A DNA stretch of 64,000 nt from Tragulus kanchil (GCA_022376925.1 JAIOJX010000005.1:11436501-11500500), one strand, 5' to 3'. Positions 33,087-45,505 are shown, counted from the first letter of the stretch. The notes: a model not told the origin generated them from the sequence alone. Program-made: numbers and translations.

Positions 33087-34152
33087 ACATACATAGAGAA
33101 TTGAAACTCAAGGCTGTATTTCATGCATACCCACTCCTGGTGAAAATGAAGTACTCAGTGTATGTTTGGGTTGTTATTGGGTGTTTTTCTCTTCTTTCCT
33201 AATCCCTGCAGTGCTGGGTATGCGATCTGCCCACAATACGCTCTTGCAGTCTTATAAAATCTTACCTATCCTTGACCATCTCTGGATTGGGACCCGGGAA
33301 AGTAGCATCTTACTAACCAGAGCCTTGAATTGTTAAAAATCACACAGAAAGGCTCACTGTACCTTTGTTTCAGGGGTAGAATCTCATTTTCGTGAATGGG
33401 TGCAGCAAATGTATTTATTCACATTACTTTGTCGCCATCCCTGTCTGCTCACTCTTGAGAGCAACTGTCCCTACGGCATCCAGCTGGGATTCCCACTAAC
33501 TCAACTCAGATTCAGGGGTTGAGAGAATTTGGGATCTGAGGAATGAGTCAAAGACCACATGGAGTTCAGTTTTTGCCTGTTTTCTTTGAGTGCTGGCCAG
33601 CAAAGACCGTGGCCTCACATCATTTTTCAGCCGGGTGTGGAAGAGTGCCATAGAAAGATGATTCATGAGAAGAAATTGTCGAGTTTCTGCCTGGAACGGA
33701 GTGGAAAAAGCTTGGTTGAAAAAATCCCAGACATGCACACAAAAGGCACATAGAACCAAATTTATATCTTTCGCTTTGGGAATCTACATTCATTATTTCT
33801 CTCACTTGACTTGAAAAAGGTGAAAATTGGGCTGCAAAGCTCTTGTTGGGTTATAAATAAGATTTTTGATTAGACATTAGAGTCTGTGCCACAGTAGTAG
33901 CTAATATTTGCTTTATGTTCCTCAGTTCATCCCCAACGGTTACCACAAGGAAAGGCTTTTCCTGCACGCCAAGTCCTCCTTGGTGAGTTTTGGATAAGTG
34001 AAGTCCACTGCCCTGGGTCTCAGAACCTCTGAAGCGAAGCCAGTGTGTGGAACACTGAAATCTGTCCTTGGGCTTCCTTTGCAAGATCTTGATGATGATC
34101 ATGTAAAGTACCAATAGACCCCTTTTATATCGTTTCTTCCAAGACATGTGTA

Positions 34153-34175
34153 TGTGTGTGTGTGTGTGTGTGTGT
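34153..34175. repeat. (TG)n microsatellite, second copy
   Basis: Same length as 33,064-33,086, 1,089 bp downstream. Confidence 0.95.
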
Positions 34176-35868
34176 ACATACATAGAGAATTGAAACTCAA
34201 GGCTGTATTTCATGCATACCCACTCCTGGTGAAAATGAAGTACTCAGTGTATGTTTGGGTTGTTATTGGGTGTTTTTCTCTTCTTTCCTAATCCCTGCAG
34301 TGCTGGGTATGCGATCTGCCCACAATACGCTCTTGCAGTCTTATAAAATCTTACCTATCCTTGACCATCTCTGGATTGGGACCCGGGAAAGTAGCATCTT
34401 ACTAACCAGAGCCTTGAATTGTTAAAAATCACACAGAAAGGCTCACTGTACCTTTGTTTCAGGGGTAGAATCTCATTTTCGTGAATGGGTGCAGCAAATG
34501 TATTTATTCACATTACTTTGTCGCCATCCCTGTCTGCTCACTCTTGAGAGCAACTGTCCCTACGGCATCCAGCTGGGATTCCCACTAACTCAACTCAGAT
34601 TCAGGGGTTGAGAGAATTTGGGATCTGAGGAATGAGTCAAAGACCACATGGAGTTCAGTTTTTGCCTGTTTTCTTTGAGTGCTGGCCAGCAAAGACCGTG
34701 GCCTCACATCATTTTTCAGCCGGGTGTGGAAGAGTGCCATAGAAAGATGATTCATGAGAAGAAATTGTCGAGTTTCTGCCTGGAACGGAGTGGAAAAAGC
34801 TTGGTTGAAAAAATCCCAGACATGCACACAAAAGGCACATAGAACCAAATTTATATCTTTCGCTTTGGGAATCTACATTCATTATTTCTCTCACTTGACT
34901 TGAAAAAGGTGAAAATTGGGCTGCAAAGCTCTTGTTGGGTTATAAATAAGATTTTTGATTAGACATTAGAGTCTGTGCCACAGTAGTAGCTAATATTTGC
35001 TTTATGTTCCTCAGTTCATAAAGTGCTTCTCCTATAGAGTTAATCCTTGTGTTATCCCTGAATATGGCCACTGTTCTCTTACCAACGTTGTCTGATGAGA
35101 GATAGAATCTTTATGGGCAGTGACATGGACAGTAACATGAGGAACACTTTAACCCAAGCCCTCTGCATCCAGGGACCTTTTGTTTTCGCTGCTGGGTGAC
35201 ATATTGGAATCCAATAGCCATTCTGCAACATCAGCTGGATGTCCACAATTGAATTCAATTCTGCCTCAACTAACCAGAGTTTGCATCAGGTCCCACAGGT
35301 GAGAGGGCAAGGTCTCTACCAAGACCACCCTTGTCTGCACACTAGCTACAAGTGAGGTCCCTATATTACCCACATTTCTACCATCTTGGGTATAAATGCA
35401 ATGGTTTCTGTGATCCTTCTGATTGAACAACTCACTAGAATGAGTCAACAAACTCAGGAAAGCACTCTACATAAAATTACCAGTTTATTACAAAGCAAGC
35501 AAATTAAAATCCTGGGATGTGAGAGGGTGCGACTCAGCCTCTGTGCTCTCTTCCTGGAACCTAGGTGTGTTCTCCTCCCCGCACAGTAGTGCGTTTGCCA
35601 ACCAGAAAGCTCGCCAAGCCTCCTTGCTTCCTGTGTTCTTATTTTTCTTTGTAATCAAAGTTTCATCACGTGGACAGGGTCTATTCAGTCACTGAGCAGT
35701 GACTGACTGAACTCAGTCTCCAGTCCCTCGCCCATTCCCAGAGGTCAGAGGAAGGGGCTGAAATTCCAACCCCTTAGTCTCCTGGCTGGTTTTTCTGGCC
35801 CTAGTCTGGATGCTGAAGTTGTTTCCAGGTTCTATCATGAGTCATCTCATTAGCATGAACCTAGGTAT

Positions 35869-35998
35869 GGCTTCCCAGGTGGCGCTAGTGGGCAAGAGTC
35901 TGCCTGCCAGTGTAGCAGATGCAAGAGATGAGGGTTTGATCCCTGAGTTGGGAAGATCCTCTGGAGAGGGCAACTCACACCAGCACACAGGCGTGCGT

Positions 35999-36000
<2 letters not shown>
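35869..36000 (+). mobile_element. Truncated Bov-tA SINE
   Basis: Head ggcttcccaggtggcgctag and B-box gagggtttgatccctgagtt are present. The Bov-A body stops after 'gagagggcaactcacaccag' and passes into a CA repeat. Confidence 0.85.

Positions 36001-36029
<29 letters not shown>
36001..36029. repeat. (CA)n microsatellite
   Basis: Uninterrupted AC alternation at the 3' edge of the truncated SINE. Confidence 0.95.
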
Positions 36030-36032
<3 letters not shown>

Positions 36033-36364
36033 GTGGTACCAGGGGCTCATTATGAATGAAAAAGGACATTCCGAACGCTCAGGATGTCCCAAGGGCTTCT
36101 GAAGCTCTGTGTCTGAACCGGAGACAAAGACCCCCTACATTCATTCTTCATTATATCACAGCGGTCTGTAGTAGGTGGATTCCAACTAGGACCACCAGCA
36201 ATCCCTCCCTCCCACCCCGGTAGCTGCAAGGGGCCCCCAACTGTACGAGGTGGGTCCATTTCTGGGAATGGGAGAGGAACTGGAGACTGAGTTCAGTCCT
36301 GGTCTGTACGTATAAGGGAATAGTCCTTTTGTGTATGCACCAAGTCTCAGCTAGTTTGTTCTTT

Positions 36365-36633
36365 TTTTCTATCCATGATTTTATTTATTTATGAGTGTCT
36401 GGAACGTCGTTGCTGCTAGGACGGAGAGTGGGGGCTACCGTCTACTCATGTGCATGGCTTCTTGTGGTGGCGGCTTGTGTGGCTGCGAGCATGGGCTCTA
36501 GAGCGCAGGCTCAGTAGCTGTGGGGCATGGGCTTAGCTGCTCATAGACATGTGGGATTTTCCCAGACGGGAATTGAACCTGTGTCTCCTGCATCGGAGGC
36601 AGATTCTTTACCCTGGAGCCACCAGGGAAGCCC
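36365..36633 (-). mobile_element. CHR-2-type SINE
   Basis: Antisense CHR-2: 'gtcgttgctgctaggacgga', 'gagcatgggctctagagcgc', 'ggcatgggcttagctgctca', 'ggaattgaacctgtgtctcc', 'ggagccaccagggaagccc'. Approximate target duplication agctagtttgtt / agctatttgttt at about 36,350 and 36,636. Confidence 0.9.
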
Positions 36634-36639
36634 GGAGCT

Positions 36640-37984
36640 ATTTGTTTAAAAAGCCCATGACACTATTTTTAGTCCTGCCTGAGAGCCTCCCCTTTTCAGC
36701 CCCTCTCTTCTCTCCTGAGATCCAAACCCACGGTGGCGGCAGCTCAGCAGCAGCGGTTCCCGAGGAGACGAGGCATCGTTGGCAGAGGGCAACTCCCATT
36801 CGGCCCACGACTTCCTTCGAAATGCCTCCTCCAAAAAGTATGCAGGGTCGTTTCCTCATTCTCCTGACTTCTAACAGCCCTTTCTCAACCTCTTATTTTC
36901 GCCAGTGTTAACTTGTGAGGGAAAGCTTGCACCTCATTCCATGTGACTTACGAATTGCCACACGTCAAATGGACATGTTTGATTCAGTAGCATACATTTA
37001 AATGTTTAAAATATGAGGCGTGTTCGAGAGATGCCATTTCACTTAGCAGTCAGTGCTAACATCATTTTTTGAAATGCTCCCCATTTCCGTGATGTAGCCA
37101 AAGCTTTATTTATCATCAGATTTGCATTTTGTGGATGTATTCTTGAGCCAGCCAAACTCATCTAAAAGTGAGCTCATTTAATGCAAAGTAGATTTAAATG
37201 TTTAAATGTGACTGCTTTAAAATGGACCACCCTGTTTAAATGCTCCTCCGGATGTAATTAGAAGAAACTTGAGTTCCACAGGCAGGAAAAAAAAAAAAAA
37301 AGGCAATCTAAATGATCTCTTTCTCCTTCGGTAATTTTTGACCACGCACCCATAAAACTGCTTATCAGGAAATGATTTATTTTTAATGTAACTTTCTCAC
37401 AAACAGTTTAGAGGGAGGTAGTTTCGGAAGGACACACCACATTTGAACAGACACCCCAAATGAACAAATCATGTTTCCAGCTTTCAGTATCTCTTGTCTC
37501 TTCAGACAAGAGAGAAAAAGAGAGAGGAAGAAAGACGGAGAGAAAGAGAGCAAGAAAGAAGCACACAACACACAAAGAGAAAAAAGGCAAAGAAATAGTA
37601 GAGTCATGAGACCGTCTAAACTCCAATTAGGACTTACATTCAGAAGCATCTTATTGTCTCATGCGTGAACTAAGATTCTGTTGCTCAAATCTACTTGCAT
37701 TCCAGCCGCAACAACTGATGGAAATGTTATTTGGGAGCTAGTCACAGAATACATCACCATCCAAGTAGGGTCTGGTGCTATGAGCATGCTTGTCAAATCT
37801 CCCATCCCCTGCGTGGCGAACCTCGGAACTGCCTAGCCGCTGCCCGAGTCCTGCTGGACCCGAGCTGGGGGCTAGCCATTAAAAATAAAAGCCCGTTAAA
37901 CTTTCAGGACACACTTGCACATTTTTGGGAGCCGCCAAGCTTTTAAGAGTTGAGCCAGTTCAGTGGTGATATCACCAGACCAGC
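36640..37984. other. Unique sequence, AT-rich, no gene supported
   Basis: It contains conserved-looking AT-rich segments (about 37,060-37,340), a poly-A run at about 37,289-37,303 and a GA-rich tract (37,507-37,595). A 120-codon frame at 36,549-36,911 begins inside the SINE and is not a gene. Confidence 0.4.
37507..37595. repeat. GA-rich low-complexity tract
   Basis: A purine-rich (GA/GAAA) run on the plus strand. Confidence 0.85.
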
Positions 37985-38019
37985 GTCGCCTAGGCAATGA
38001 AAGCAGTTGCCATGGAAAC
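37985..38019. promoter_or_regulatory. Paired RFX X-box-like motifs
   Basis: GTCGCCTAGGCAATG at 37,985-37,999 and GTTGCCATGGAAAC at 38,006-38,019 both fit the RFX pattern (GTNRCC, short spacer, RGNAAC) with about one mismatch per half-site. They are six bases apart in otherwise unique, conserved-looking DNA. Motif evidence only; no promoter or cilia gene is visible nearby. Confidence 0.45.
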
Positions 38020-38041
38020 CCCAGTGCTGCGCCCATCAACA

Positions 38042-40320
38042 GCTTTACAATTTTGACAGTTCAGAAAGTGACTATTTAGGAATTTCAATTAGAGCGGAAA
38101 TATACACATTTAAGTGAACAAAATGCTTCAAAAGCCTATAGAAAATAATTTAGATTTTTTTTCAAATCAGAAAGCAGACCCCAAAATATATTCTGTGTGT
38201 GGAAGGGAATTTCGGGAATAATGTTAAAAAAGCACTCTATAAAGAAGAAAAGATGTTAAAGTTGTTTTATCCCCCTTCCTTCCTTGGAAAGGAAATAGGC
38301 ACCAAGAATAAATAAGTTGTGAAAAATGATCAGCGGATTTTTTTTTTTAACAGGGTAGCCACAATATGCCGAGCTTGTTAAGTCAGAACTCGTGCATATT
38401 ATTAAGAAATATTTTAGAATTTTATATCTGCCAATTCCTTATATTTGTTCAGTTCTGGCAGGGTATTCTTTTTCACAACTCTGCTGTGAGAGTTAGAACT
38501 CCTCTTTCCCTTGATGTTAAGGGGAACTGAGGTTCGCCAGGGCGGGAGATGGCTTGCAAGTGGGGAAGTGCTTGAGGTTCCAAATCAGGATGAAGCTCCA
38601 ATTGCTTTGGGCTCCGGCTGCTCTTTAATTCATGGACAGCAAAAGCTGCCCAAACAAACACAGTGACACATCATTCAAACAGGAAGCCATTTAAGAAGAA
38701 AGCTCAAATCATAACAAAAGACATCGGACCCATTATGAGTAATAAAAATAACACGAATTTGTACTGGTTAATACTAATACCAAGATCACTGCTAGGAACA
38801 GCTGTGCTGGTTATTCCTGGTTTGCCCGCTCCATCAGAGGTGGCCCCAGAGGCTGACCCCGTGGACAGCCTCACCTGGACCTGCCCTGAGCTTCTGATTG
38901 GTTTGCGTGATGGGGACACGGGCAGGAGAACAGAGGTGGCGGAGAGAAAGGTTGGCATGTCCCCTCCAATCCTTGGGTCTTCGACAGCTCCCGCCTTGAC
39001 TGCTGCCCCTGTAGTCACGACACCATCTCTCATTGACTCCTGAAGCCTGCCACGACCTCTGTAAATAGTACCAACATTCACTAGCTCGAGTTAAAACGTT
39101 TTGTACCATCTGCCCTTTCCAGATCTGACTTTTAAAATAGCAAGCGTTTATAAACGCTTACCCTTTTCCTGTGAAGCCTTTGCATACCACATGGAAAGTC
39201 TATGCTTTACAATTTTGACAGTTCAGAAAGTGACTATTTAGGAATTTCAATTAGAGCGAAATATACACATTTAAGTGAACAAAATGCTTCAAAAGCCTAT
39301 AGAAAATAATTTAGATTTTTTTTCAAATCAGAAAGCAGACCCCAAAATATATTCTGTGTGTGGAAGGGAATTTCGGGAATAATGTTAAAAAAGCACTCTA
39401 TAAAGAAGAAAAGATGTTAAAGTTGTTTTATCCCCCTTCCTTCCTTGGAAAGGAAATAGGCACCAAGAATAAATAAGTTGTGAAAAATGATCAGCGGATT
39501 TTTTTTTTTAACAGGGTAGCCACAATATGCCGAGCTTGTTAAGTCAGAACTCGTGCATATTATTAAGAAATATTTTAGAATTTTATATCTGCCAATTCCT
39601 TATATTTGTTCAGTTCTGGCAGGGTATTCTTTTTCACAACTCTGCTGTGAGAGTTAGAACTCCTCTTTCCCTTGATGTTAAGGGGAACTGAGGTTCGCCA
39701 GGGCGGGAGATGGCTTGCAAGTGGGGAAGTGCTTGAGGTTCCAAATCAGGATGAAGCTCCAATTGCTTTGGGCTCCGGCTGCTCTTTAATTCATGGACAG
39801 CAAAAGCTGCCCAAACAAACACAGTGACACATCATTCAAACAGGAAGCCATTTAAGAAGAAAGCTCAAATCATAACAAAAGACATCGGACCCATTATGAG
39901 TAATAAAAATAACACGAATTTGTACTGGTTAATACTAATACCAAGATCACTGCTAGGAACAGCTGTGCTGGTTATTCCTGGTTTGCCCGCTCCATCAGAG
40001 GTGGCCCCAGAGGCTGACCCCGTGGACAGCCTCACCTGGACCTGCCCTGAGCTTCTGATTGGTTTGCGTGATGGGGACACGGGCAGGAGAACAGAGGTGG
40101 CGGAGAGAAAGGTTGGCATGTCCCCTCCAATCCTTGGGTCTTCGACAGCTCCCGCCTTGGACTGCTGCTCTCTGTAGTCACGACACCATCTCTCATTGAC
40201 TCCTGAAGCCTGCCACGACCTCTGTAAATAGTACCAACATTCACTAGCTCGAGTTAAAACGTTTTGTACCATCTGCGTCCTTTCCAGATCTGACTTTTAA
40301 AATAGCAAGCGTTTCTATAA
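38042..40320. repeat. Tandem duplication 11 (period 1,161-1,162 bp)
   Basis: Copy 1 is 38,042-39,160 and copy 2 39,204-40,320. One base is lost at the start of copy 2 (gagcgaaat). Copy 1 is short of bases near its end (ctgccctttcc for ctgcgtcctttcc, gtttataa for gtttctataa). Forty-three poorly matching bases at 39,161-39,203 separate them and retain 'catggaaa' from the X-box region. Confidence 0.93.
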
Positions 40321-40460
40321 ACGCTTACTCTGTCTTGGCCGCTATTCTAAATGCTTTGTGTATGGTAACTCTAATCTTTGCAATAACCTTATAAGGTAGG
40401 TGCTATTACTATACCTGTTTTACAGATGAAGGGTTAAGGCAGAAGGTTAAGGCAGTGCTT
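40305..40460 (-). repeat. MIR SINE
   Basis: Antisense MIR core: 'gcaataaccttataaggtag', 'tgctattactatacctgttt', 'tacagatgaa'. Its left end falls at the end of tandem duplication 11. Confidence 0.8.
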
Positions 40461-41711
40461 TTCAAATGTATTATTTCCTTGGTCCTCATGTGTCCCCTGT
40501 TGGGTGGGAGTTTGAAGTTCGAAGGGAACTCAGGGGCACTCTTGCCTCCTTATCCTGTGAATTTTCTCTCTTTGCCCCATTCTGCCATGGTATCTCTGGT
40601 TTTCTCCAATGGGAAGTGTAGGATTCCGTGATAATATTTTAATCCTCAGTTCTGGCTTTCTGCCAGGTGGTCTTACTTGGTGAACAGGGCTTCTGGTGGC
40701 AGAGAGAGGAAGGGCCTCATCACCTCCTTCAGTTCCTGGGTCCTTGCTCAGGGTTGAACTTGGAGTAGAATATGTGAATACAGGGGTGCTTAGTCCTGCG
40801 AAGTGATTGTCAGGTTCCCTGTGATGTTTTTAGTCAGACAACTAGACGGGAATAGGGAAAGGGGAGGCGGAGGTTCTACTTGAAAACCTGTTCAAACGTT
40901 TTAAAAAGTTCCCATACTGAGGACTTCCCCAGGGTGCCCACCAATAACATCTTTTCATCGCCTATCCCCTCAACCCCATGTTCTCTTCATCTGCACCTCA
41001 GGCTGCAGGTTGCCCTTCTGGGACATTTCCTTCTGTTTCTTTCCCAAGGGTTTCTTGTTCATTTAAATGAGATGTTACCTCTTGGAGGAAGCCAGGCAGG
41101 GGGAGGGGGTGCAGAGACTTTCTTCTGTAAGTTGGGACTTGTCCTGGGTTCATTGTTCCACACGGGTGGCCCTGGCTGTTTTCATTAGTAATAAATGGGA
41201 CACGCTGCACAACTACTTAGGGTCTGTTACCATGCTGGATACTGAAACAAACCATCAAAATTCCTGGCCTGGAAGGATCTTGAAGGAAGAGAGGCATCTC
41301 AGGCACTGTTGTTCTTCCAGAGCGTGGCCAGATGTACCTGTCTTGCAGAACGTGCTTAATAGATGTTTGATGTATTCATGAGTGAATAAGTGGGTGAGTC
41401 TTTTATTTATAAGTATATACTTGTAGACAGAGATAGGCCACAAAGTGCTGAAGAGGAAGATGTTGAGACAGGTCAATTGCCCGCTCCTGAGCAGGTGTTC
41501 CTGACTGCAGAGGAAGGGCCAAGGCTGGGCAAGGGCTTCCTTCTGTGTCTGTAGGACATCCTGGGGCTCAGAGGTGGGGGCTTGCATGTCAGGCTGGGAG
41601 ATTGTGAAGGTGGGAAAAGATCGTTCACAGCCCTCTGCTTTTCTCTCCACGTGGCCTGCCTGGGTCAGGATTCCAGAATCAAAGATATAGGACAGAGAGA
41701 GGGATATCAGC
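40461..41711. other. Unique sequence, no gene supported
   Basis: No repeat assigned. The 198-codon antisense frame at 41,255-41,851 owes its N-terminal part to the neighbouring Bov-tA SINE and is not supported as a gene. Confidence 0.4.
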
Positions 41712-41911
41712 GTGCTCAGTCGTGTCCAACTCTTTGTGACTCGGTGGACTATAGCCCGCTCGGCTCCTCTATCTATGGAATTTTCTAGACAAGAATATTG
41801 AAGTGGGTTTCCGTTTCCTACTCCAGGGGATCGTCCCGACTCAGGAAACAAACCCTCGTCTCCTGCGTTGGTAGGTGAATTCTTTACTACTGAGCCACCT
41901 GGGAAGCCCTA
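41712..41911 (-). mobile_element. Bov-tA SINE
   Basis: Antisense Bov-tA: cgtgctcagtcgtgtccaac, ctatagcccgctcggctcct, ctccaggggatcgtcccgac, tactgagccacctgggaagc. Full length. Confidence 0.9.
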
Positions 41912-42899
41912 AAGGGGGTTAGGCCACCTCCAAAACAGAGGCGTACAGCCCTGGGCATGCAGCAGCTTCAGGCCGCGATCACTGAGCTATGTCCAAGGCC
42001 AGGCCGCAAGGTACAGCTCTGAGCGCAGTGCTCCACTTCTGTTCACGCTCTCATCTCTCCAGGGAGGAGTTCACATTTGTAACCTTACTTTGTGGCCAGC
42101 CTCACCTCAGACCTGTCTCATTCATTTCGATGACGGTAACAGGAAGCGAGAGGCTCCGTCTCTCCGCGGCTTGTCTTGCATGGCGATGACTTCACAGAAC
42201 GCGATAGGCCATCTCCAGCCTCAGCCACGGCTGGTCAGTGACCAGGATATCTTGAAGCCTGGTGTGGGCACAGGCTAGGGTGACGGCTTCAAAGCCCAGG
42301 CTGATCTGAAGGGCTGAAGAATCTCTTCGTATCATGGAAGGAGGTTATATTGACCCTAGGGAATTCTGCTAAGGGAATGGAATAGGGGATCGACCCTTCT
42401 CTATTTTTCTTTCTTCAGCAAGAGCTTCCCTTAGAAGCAGAGAAAGTTGGGAAAAATACACATACAGTCAGGAAAAGAGGAGAAGGAATAAAGCCTTTTT
42501 TTGTAATTCATGGTGGTGGTAGACCTTAAAGCTGCTCCTGTCCCTGTCATCAGACCCTCTGTGTGATCCTTATTTCATTCTCCAGTGCAGCCTTCTTGTA
42601 TAGAGTGGAAGAAATGATCCGTTAATCTTCACTTTTAAGCAGTTTTGAGACTTTCAGACTTAAACAGCTACAGGACTATTGGTTTAAAACAATTGCTTAG
42701 GACATTTGCTGCTTTTACACCCCTTGCTTATGTTATTTAAAGCGTCTGCACCTTCTTAGGTTTATCGTCTCAAATGTTGACAATTCCATGGTGCATTTAA
42801 ATGTTGCTGTGTTCCCAAAGCACCTTCAGATCCTGATCCATGGTCACACCGGAGTCCCTGCGATGTCGGTCAGCTGAGAGTTCAGCCCATCCCTGAGAT

Positions 42900-43015
42900 G
42901 TAGAGCCCAGGTCACAGACCCAGTGCCACCAGGCTCCCTGGGGCGGGGCAGGATTTGAACATCTGTCGGTCTGACTCCAAAATGTGTGCTCTTTAATTCA
43001 GACTGCTGCATTAGG
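42900..43015 (-). repeat. MIR SINE fragment
   Basis: Antisense MIR 5' part: 'ggcaggatttgaacatctgt' and 'ctgactccaaaatgtgtgct'. Repeated at 43,978-44,093 by tandem duplication 12. Confidence 0.7.
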
Positions 43016-43977
43016 AAGCTAGTTTCCTTCTGGACCGTGTGGTAACCCTTATTTGTCTGTATCCCTGTAAGCCCAGTCAGCCAGCCTTTCTTCTGTCCCT
43101 AGGGAGCAGGCTCTATGCTGGGTCAGAGAATATGGAGCCGGGTAGCTCACGTCTACTCAAGGAAACAGACACTCCAGGGAGTCGCAAGCAGGGAGTTGTC
43201 TCGTTCTTCACCCAATTTAGTTTTGCCGAGAACCTTCAGAGCCCATGTTAAAAAACATGCCACAAGAAAATCCACAACACACACACAAGCACACAGACTC
43301 CTGCCCAGTGGGAGGTCAAGCAACGTCTGTGAAGCAAGCAAAGAATTGCCTCGGCCTTATCTAATTTCACCAAGGTCTGTAGTCCACCGTTAGAAAGGAT
43401 GCAGCAGTGATGGCAGATCCTCTGAGAGCATTGACCCTAGGGAATTCTGCTAAGGGAATGGAATAGGATCGACCTTCTCTATTTTTCTTTCTTCAGCAAG
43501 AGCTTCCCTTAGAAGCAGAGAAAGTTGGGAAAAATACACATACAGTCAGGAAAAGAGGAGAAGGAATAAAGCCTTTTTTTGTAATTCATGGTGGTGGTAG
43601 ACCTTAAAGCTGCTCCTGTCCCTGTCATCAGACCCTCTGTGTGATCCTTATTTCATTCTCCAGTGCAGCCTTCTTGTATAGAGTGGAAGAAATGATCCGT
43701 TAATCTTCACTTTTAAGCAGTTTTGAGACTTTCAGACTTAAACAGCTACAGGACTATTGGTTTAAAACAATTGCTTAGGACATTTGCTGCTTTTACACCC
43801 CTTGCTTATGTTATTTAAAGCGTCTGCACCTTCTTAGGTTTATCGTCTCAAATGTTGACAATTCCATGGTGCATTTAAATGTTGCTGTGTTCCCAAAGCA
43901 CCTTCAGATCCTGATCCATGGTCACACCGGAGTCCCTGCGATGTCGGTCAGCTGAGAGTTCAGCCCATCCCTGAGAT

Positions 43978-44093
43978 GTAGAGCCCAGGTCACAGACCCA
44001 GTGCCACCAGGCTCCCTGGGGCGGGGCAGGATTTGAACATCTGTCGGTCTGACTCCAAAATGTGTGCTCTTTAATTCAGACTGCTGCATTAGG
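43978..44093 (-). repeat. MIR SINE fragment, second copy
   Basis: Duplicate of 42,900-43,015. Confidence 0.7.
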
Positions 44094-44654
44094 AAGCTAG
44101 TTTCCTTCTGGACCGTGTGGTAACCCTTATTTGTCTGTATCCCTGTAAGCCCAGTCAGCCAGCCTTTCTTCTGTCCCTAGGGAGCAGGCTCTATGCTGGG
44201 TCAGAGAATATGGAGCCGGGTAGCTCACGTCTACTCAAGGAAACAGACACTCCAGGGAGTCGCAAGCAGGGAGTTGTCTCGTTCTTCACCCAATTTAGTT
44301 TTGCCGAGAACCTTCAGAGCCCATGTTAGAAACATCCACAAGAAAATCCACAACACACACACAAGCACACAGACTCCTGCCCAGTGGGAGGTCAAGCAAA
44401 CGTCTGTGAAGCCGAAGCAAAGAATTGCCTCGGCCTTATCTAATTTCACCAAGGTCTGTAGTCCACCGTTAGAAAGGATGCAGCAGTGATGGCAGATCGC
44501 TCTGGAGGAGCTGGGACGTCAGTGAAATCACTGTGGGGCTGCTCTGGAATTCCCTCAGTGTCTTCTCTCATGGGAGTCCTTGGGGACTTCAGTCAGCTGA
44601 ATTTCCAGAGCCTCCCACCCTTCTTTCCTCCACTTCTCCGTTCTAGATAAGAGC

Positions 44655-44820
44655 TGGATTCTTTTTTAAAGTTTTTATGTTGGGTGCTTTTTTTCCCAAT
44701 ATACATGTACATAAACAAAAAGAAGAATGACCCTGTGTGCTCATCCGCCATTACCCGGCTTCAGGTTGGTACCAATATGGGCACCACTCCTGTTTCATTT
44801 CTGTCTCGCTCCTCTACTTT
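44655..44820. mobile_element. Old LINE-type fragment (tentative)
   Basis: 'acataaacaaaaagaagaat', 'gaccctgtgtgctcatccgc' and 'ccactcctgtttcatttctg' resemble an old L1M 3' region. Repeated at 45,835-46,000. Family uncertain. Confidence 0.35.
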
Positions 44821-45283
44821 GTTTACTTAACTCACGTGATCTCATTTTGCTCCTAAACACTTGGAGGAGGTTAACATTTCAGGCAGCAGTTAGACTCCGG
44901 ACTTAGGCCACACCCAACCTGCACCAGGTTTCTGCGTCCCCAAGTCTTGCTTTGCCTGAGCTTGGGGGACCTTGGTTTCTGGGGAATTTTCGTAATGGCC
45001 TCACTCGCTTAGTTAAATGACGTCTGCTAATCTGAGTGTTGATTTTTCACAATTCCTTCTCAGTAGTCCTTATTATGTTTGCTTTGAGGATCTAGTTTTT
45101 ACACCTCCTCCTAAGGACAAGCCTGCATAGCTTCATTTGTGTGGAGAGAAAAGTGAAAGAAGCCAGTCAACGTCATGAGTAAGAGGAAGGAAAAAGCAGT
45201 CAGAAACACGGAACTGAAAGTCATTGCATAAAGACGGGCACATTTAAAAAACAGAGGGCACGTTCCCAAACATTGCAGTCAGC

Positions 45284-45505
45284 AGATACCATTCATTGAG
45301 CTGCATGTACACAGTCGTCTGCCAACCATTGTTCGTGTTCAATCACCCGTTTTTAGTACCAAAAATAACTTGAGAGGCTGAACTGATACTCTCACCCTTT
45401 TATGGATCCAGAACTACTGAGTCATTTTCTTAACGTCACACAGCTTGGCTTCTGAAGTGAAAACCCTGAGCACCTAACCAGTCTCTCGAACCGCCTCCAG
45501 ATACT
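45284..45505 (-). repeat. MIR-like SINE
   Basis: Antisense MIR-like order: 'taccattcattgagctgcat', then 'cttttatggatccagaacta', then 'cttaacgtcacacagcttgg'. Repeated at 46,464-46,685. Confidence 0.55.

Larger units (their letters stand above)
32850..35019. repeat. Tandem duplication 10 (period 1,091 falling to 1,089 bp)
   Basis: Copy 1 is 32,850-33,930 and copy 2 about 33,940-35,019. Two bases are lost within the first 30 of copy 2 (aagg for aaggg, cctgc for ccgtgc). The TG microsatellite inside has the same 23-nt length in both copies. Nine extra bases (ccccaacgg) sit at the join. Confidence 0.95.
35150..36175 (-). mobile_element. Ancient LTR, probably ERVL class, split by a SINE
   Basis: Antisense LTR-like blocks: 'caactcactagaatgagtca', 'aattaccagtttattacaaa', 'atcatgagtcatctcattag', then after the insertion 'ggggctcattatgaatgaaa' and 'gagacaaagaccccctacat'. 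The order fits an old ERVL-type LTR, but the subfamily is uncertain. A Bov-tA fragment and a CA tract interrupt it at 35,869-36,029. No viral coding region is visible. Confidence 0.55.
42349..44505. repeat. Tandem duplication 12 (period 1,081 falling to 1,078 bp)
   Basis: Copy 1 is 42,349-43,430 and copy 2 43,431-44,505. Copy 2 loses three bases early (ataggatcgacc for ataggggatcgaccc). Copy 1 is degraded at its end (gatcctctgagagca for gatcgctctggaggagc). Its right end overlaps duplication 13. Confidence 0.95.

Noticed and set aside
41255..41851. 198-codon antisense open frame
   Set aside because: The first ~45 residues are the usual translation of a Bov-tA SINE (NPLQYSCLENSIDRGA). The rest is unrecognised.
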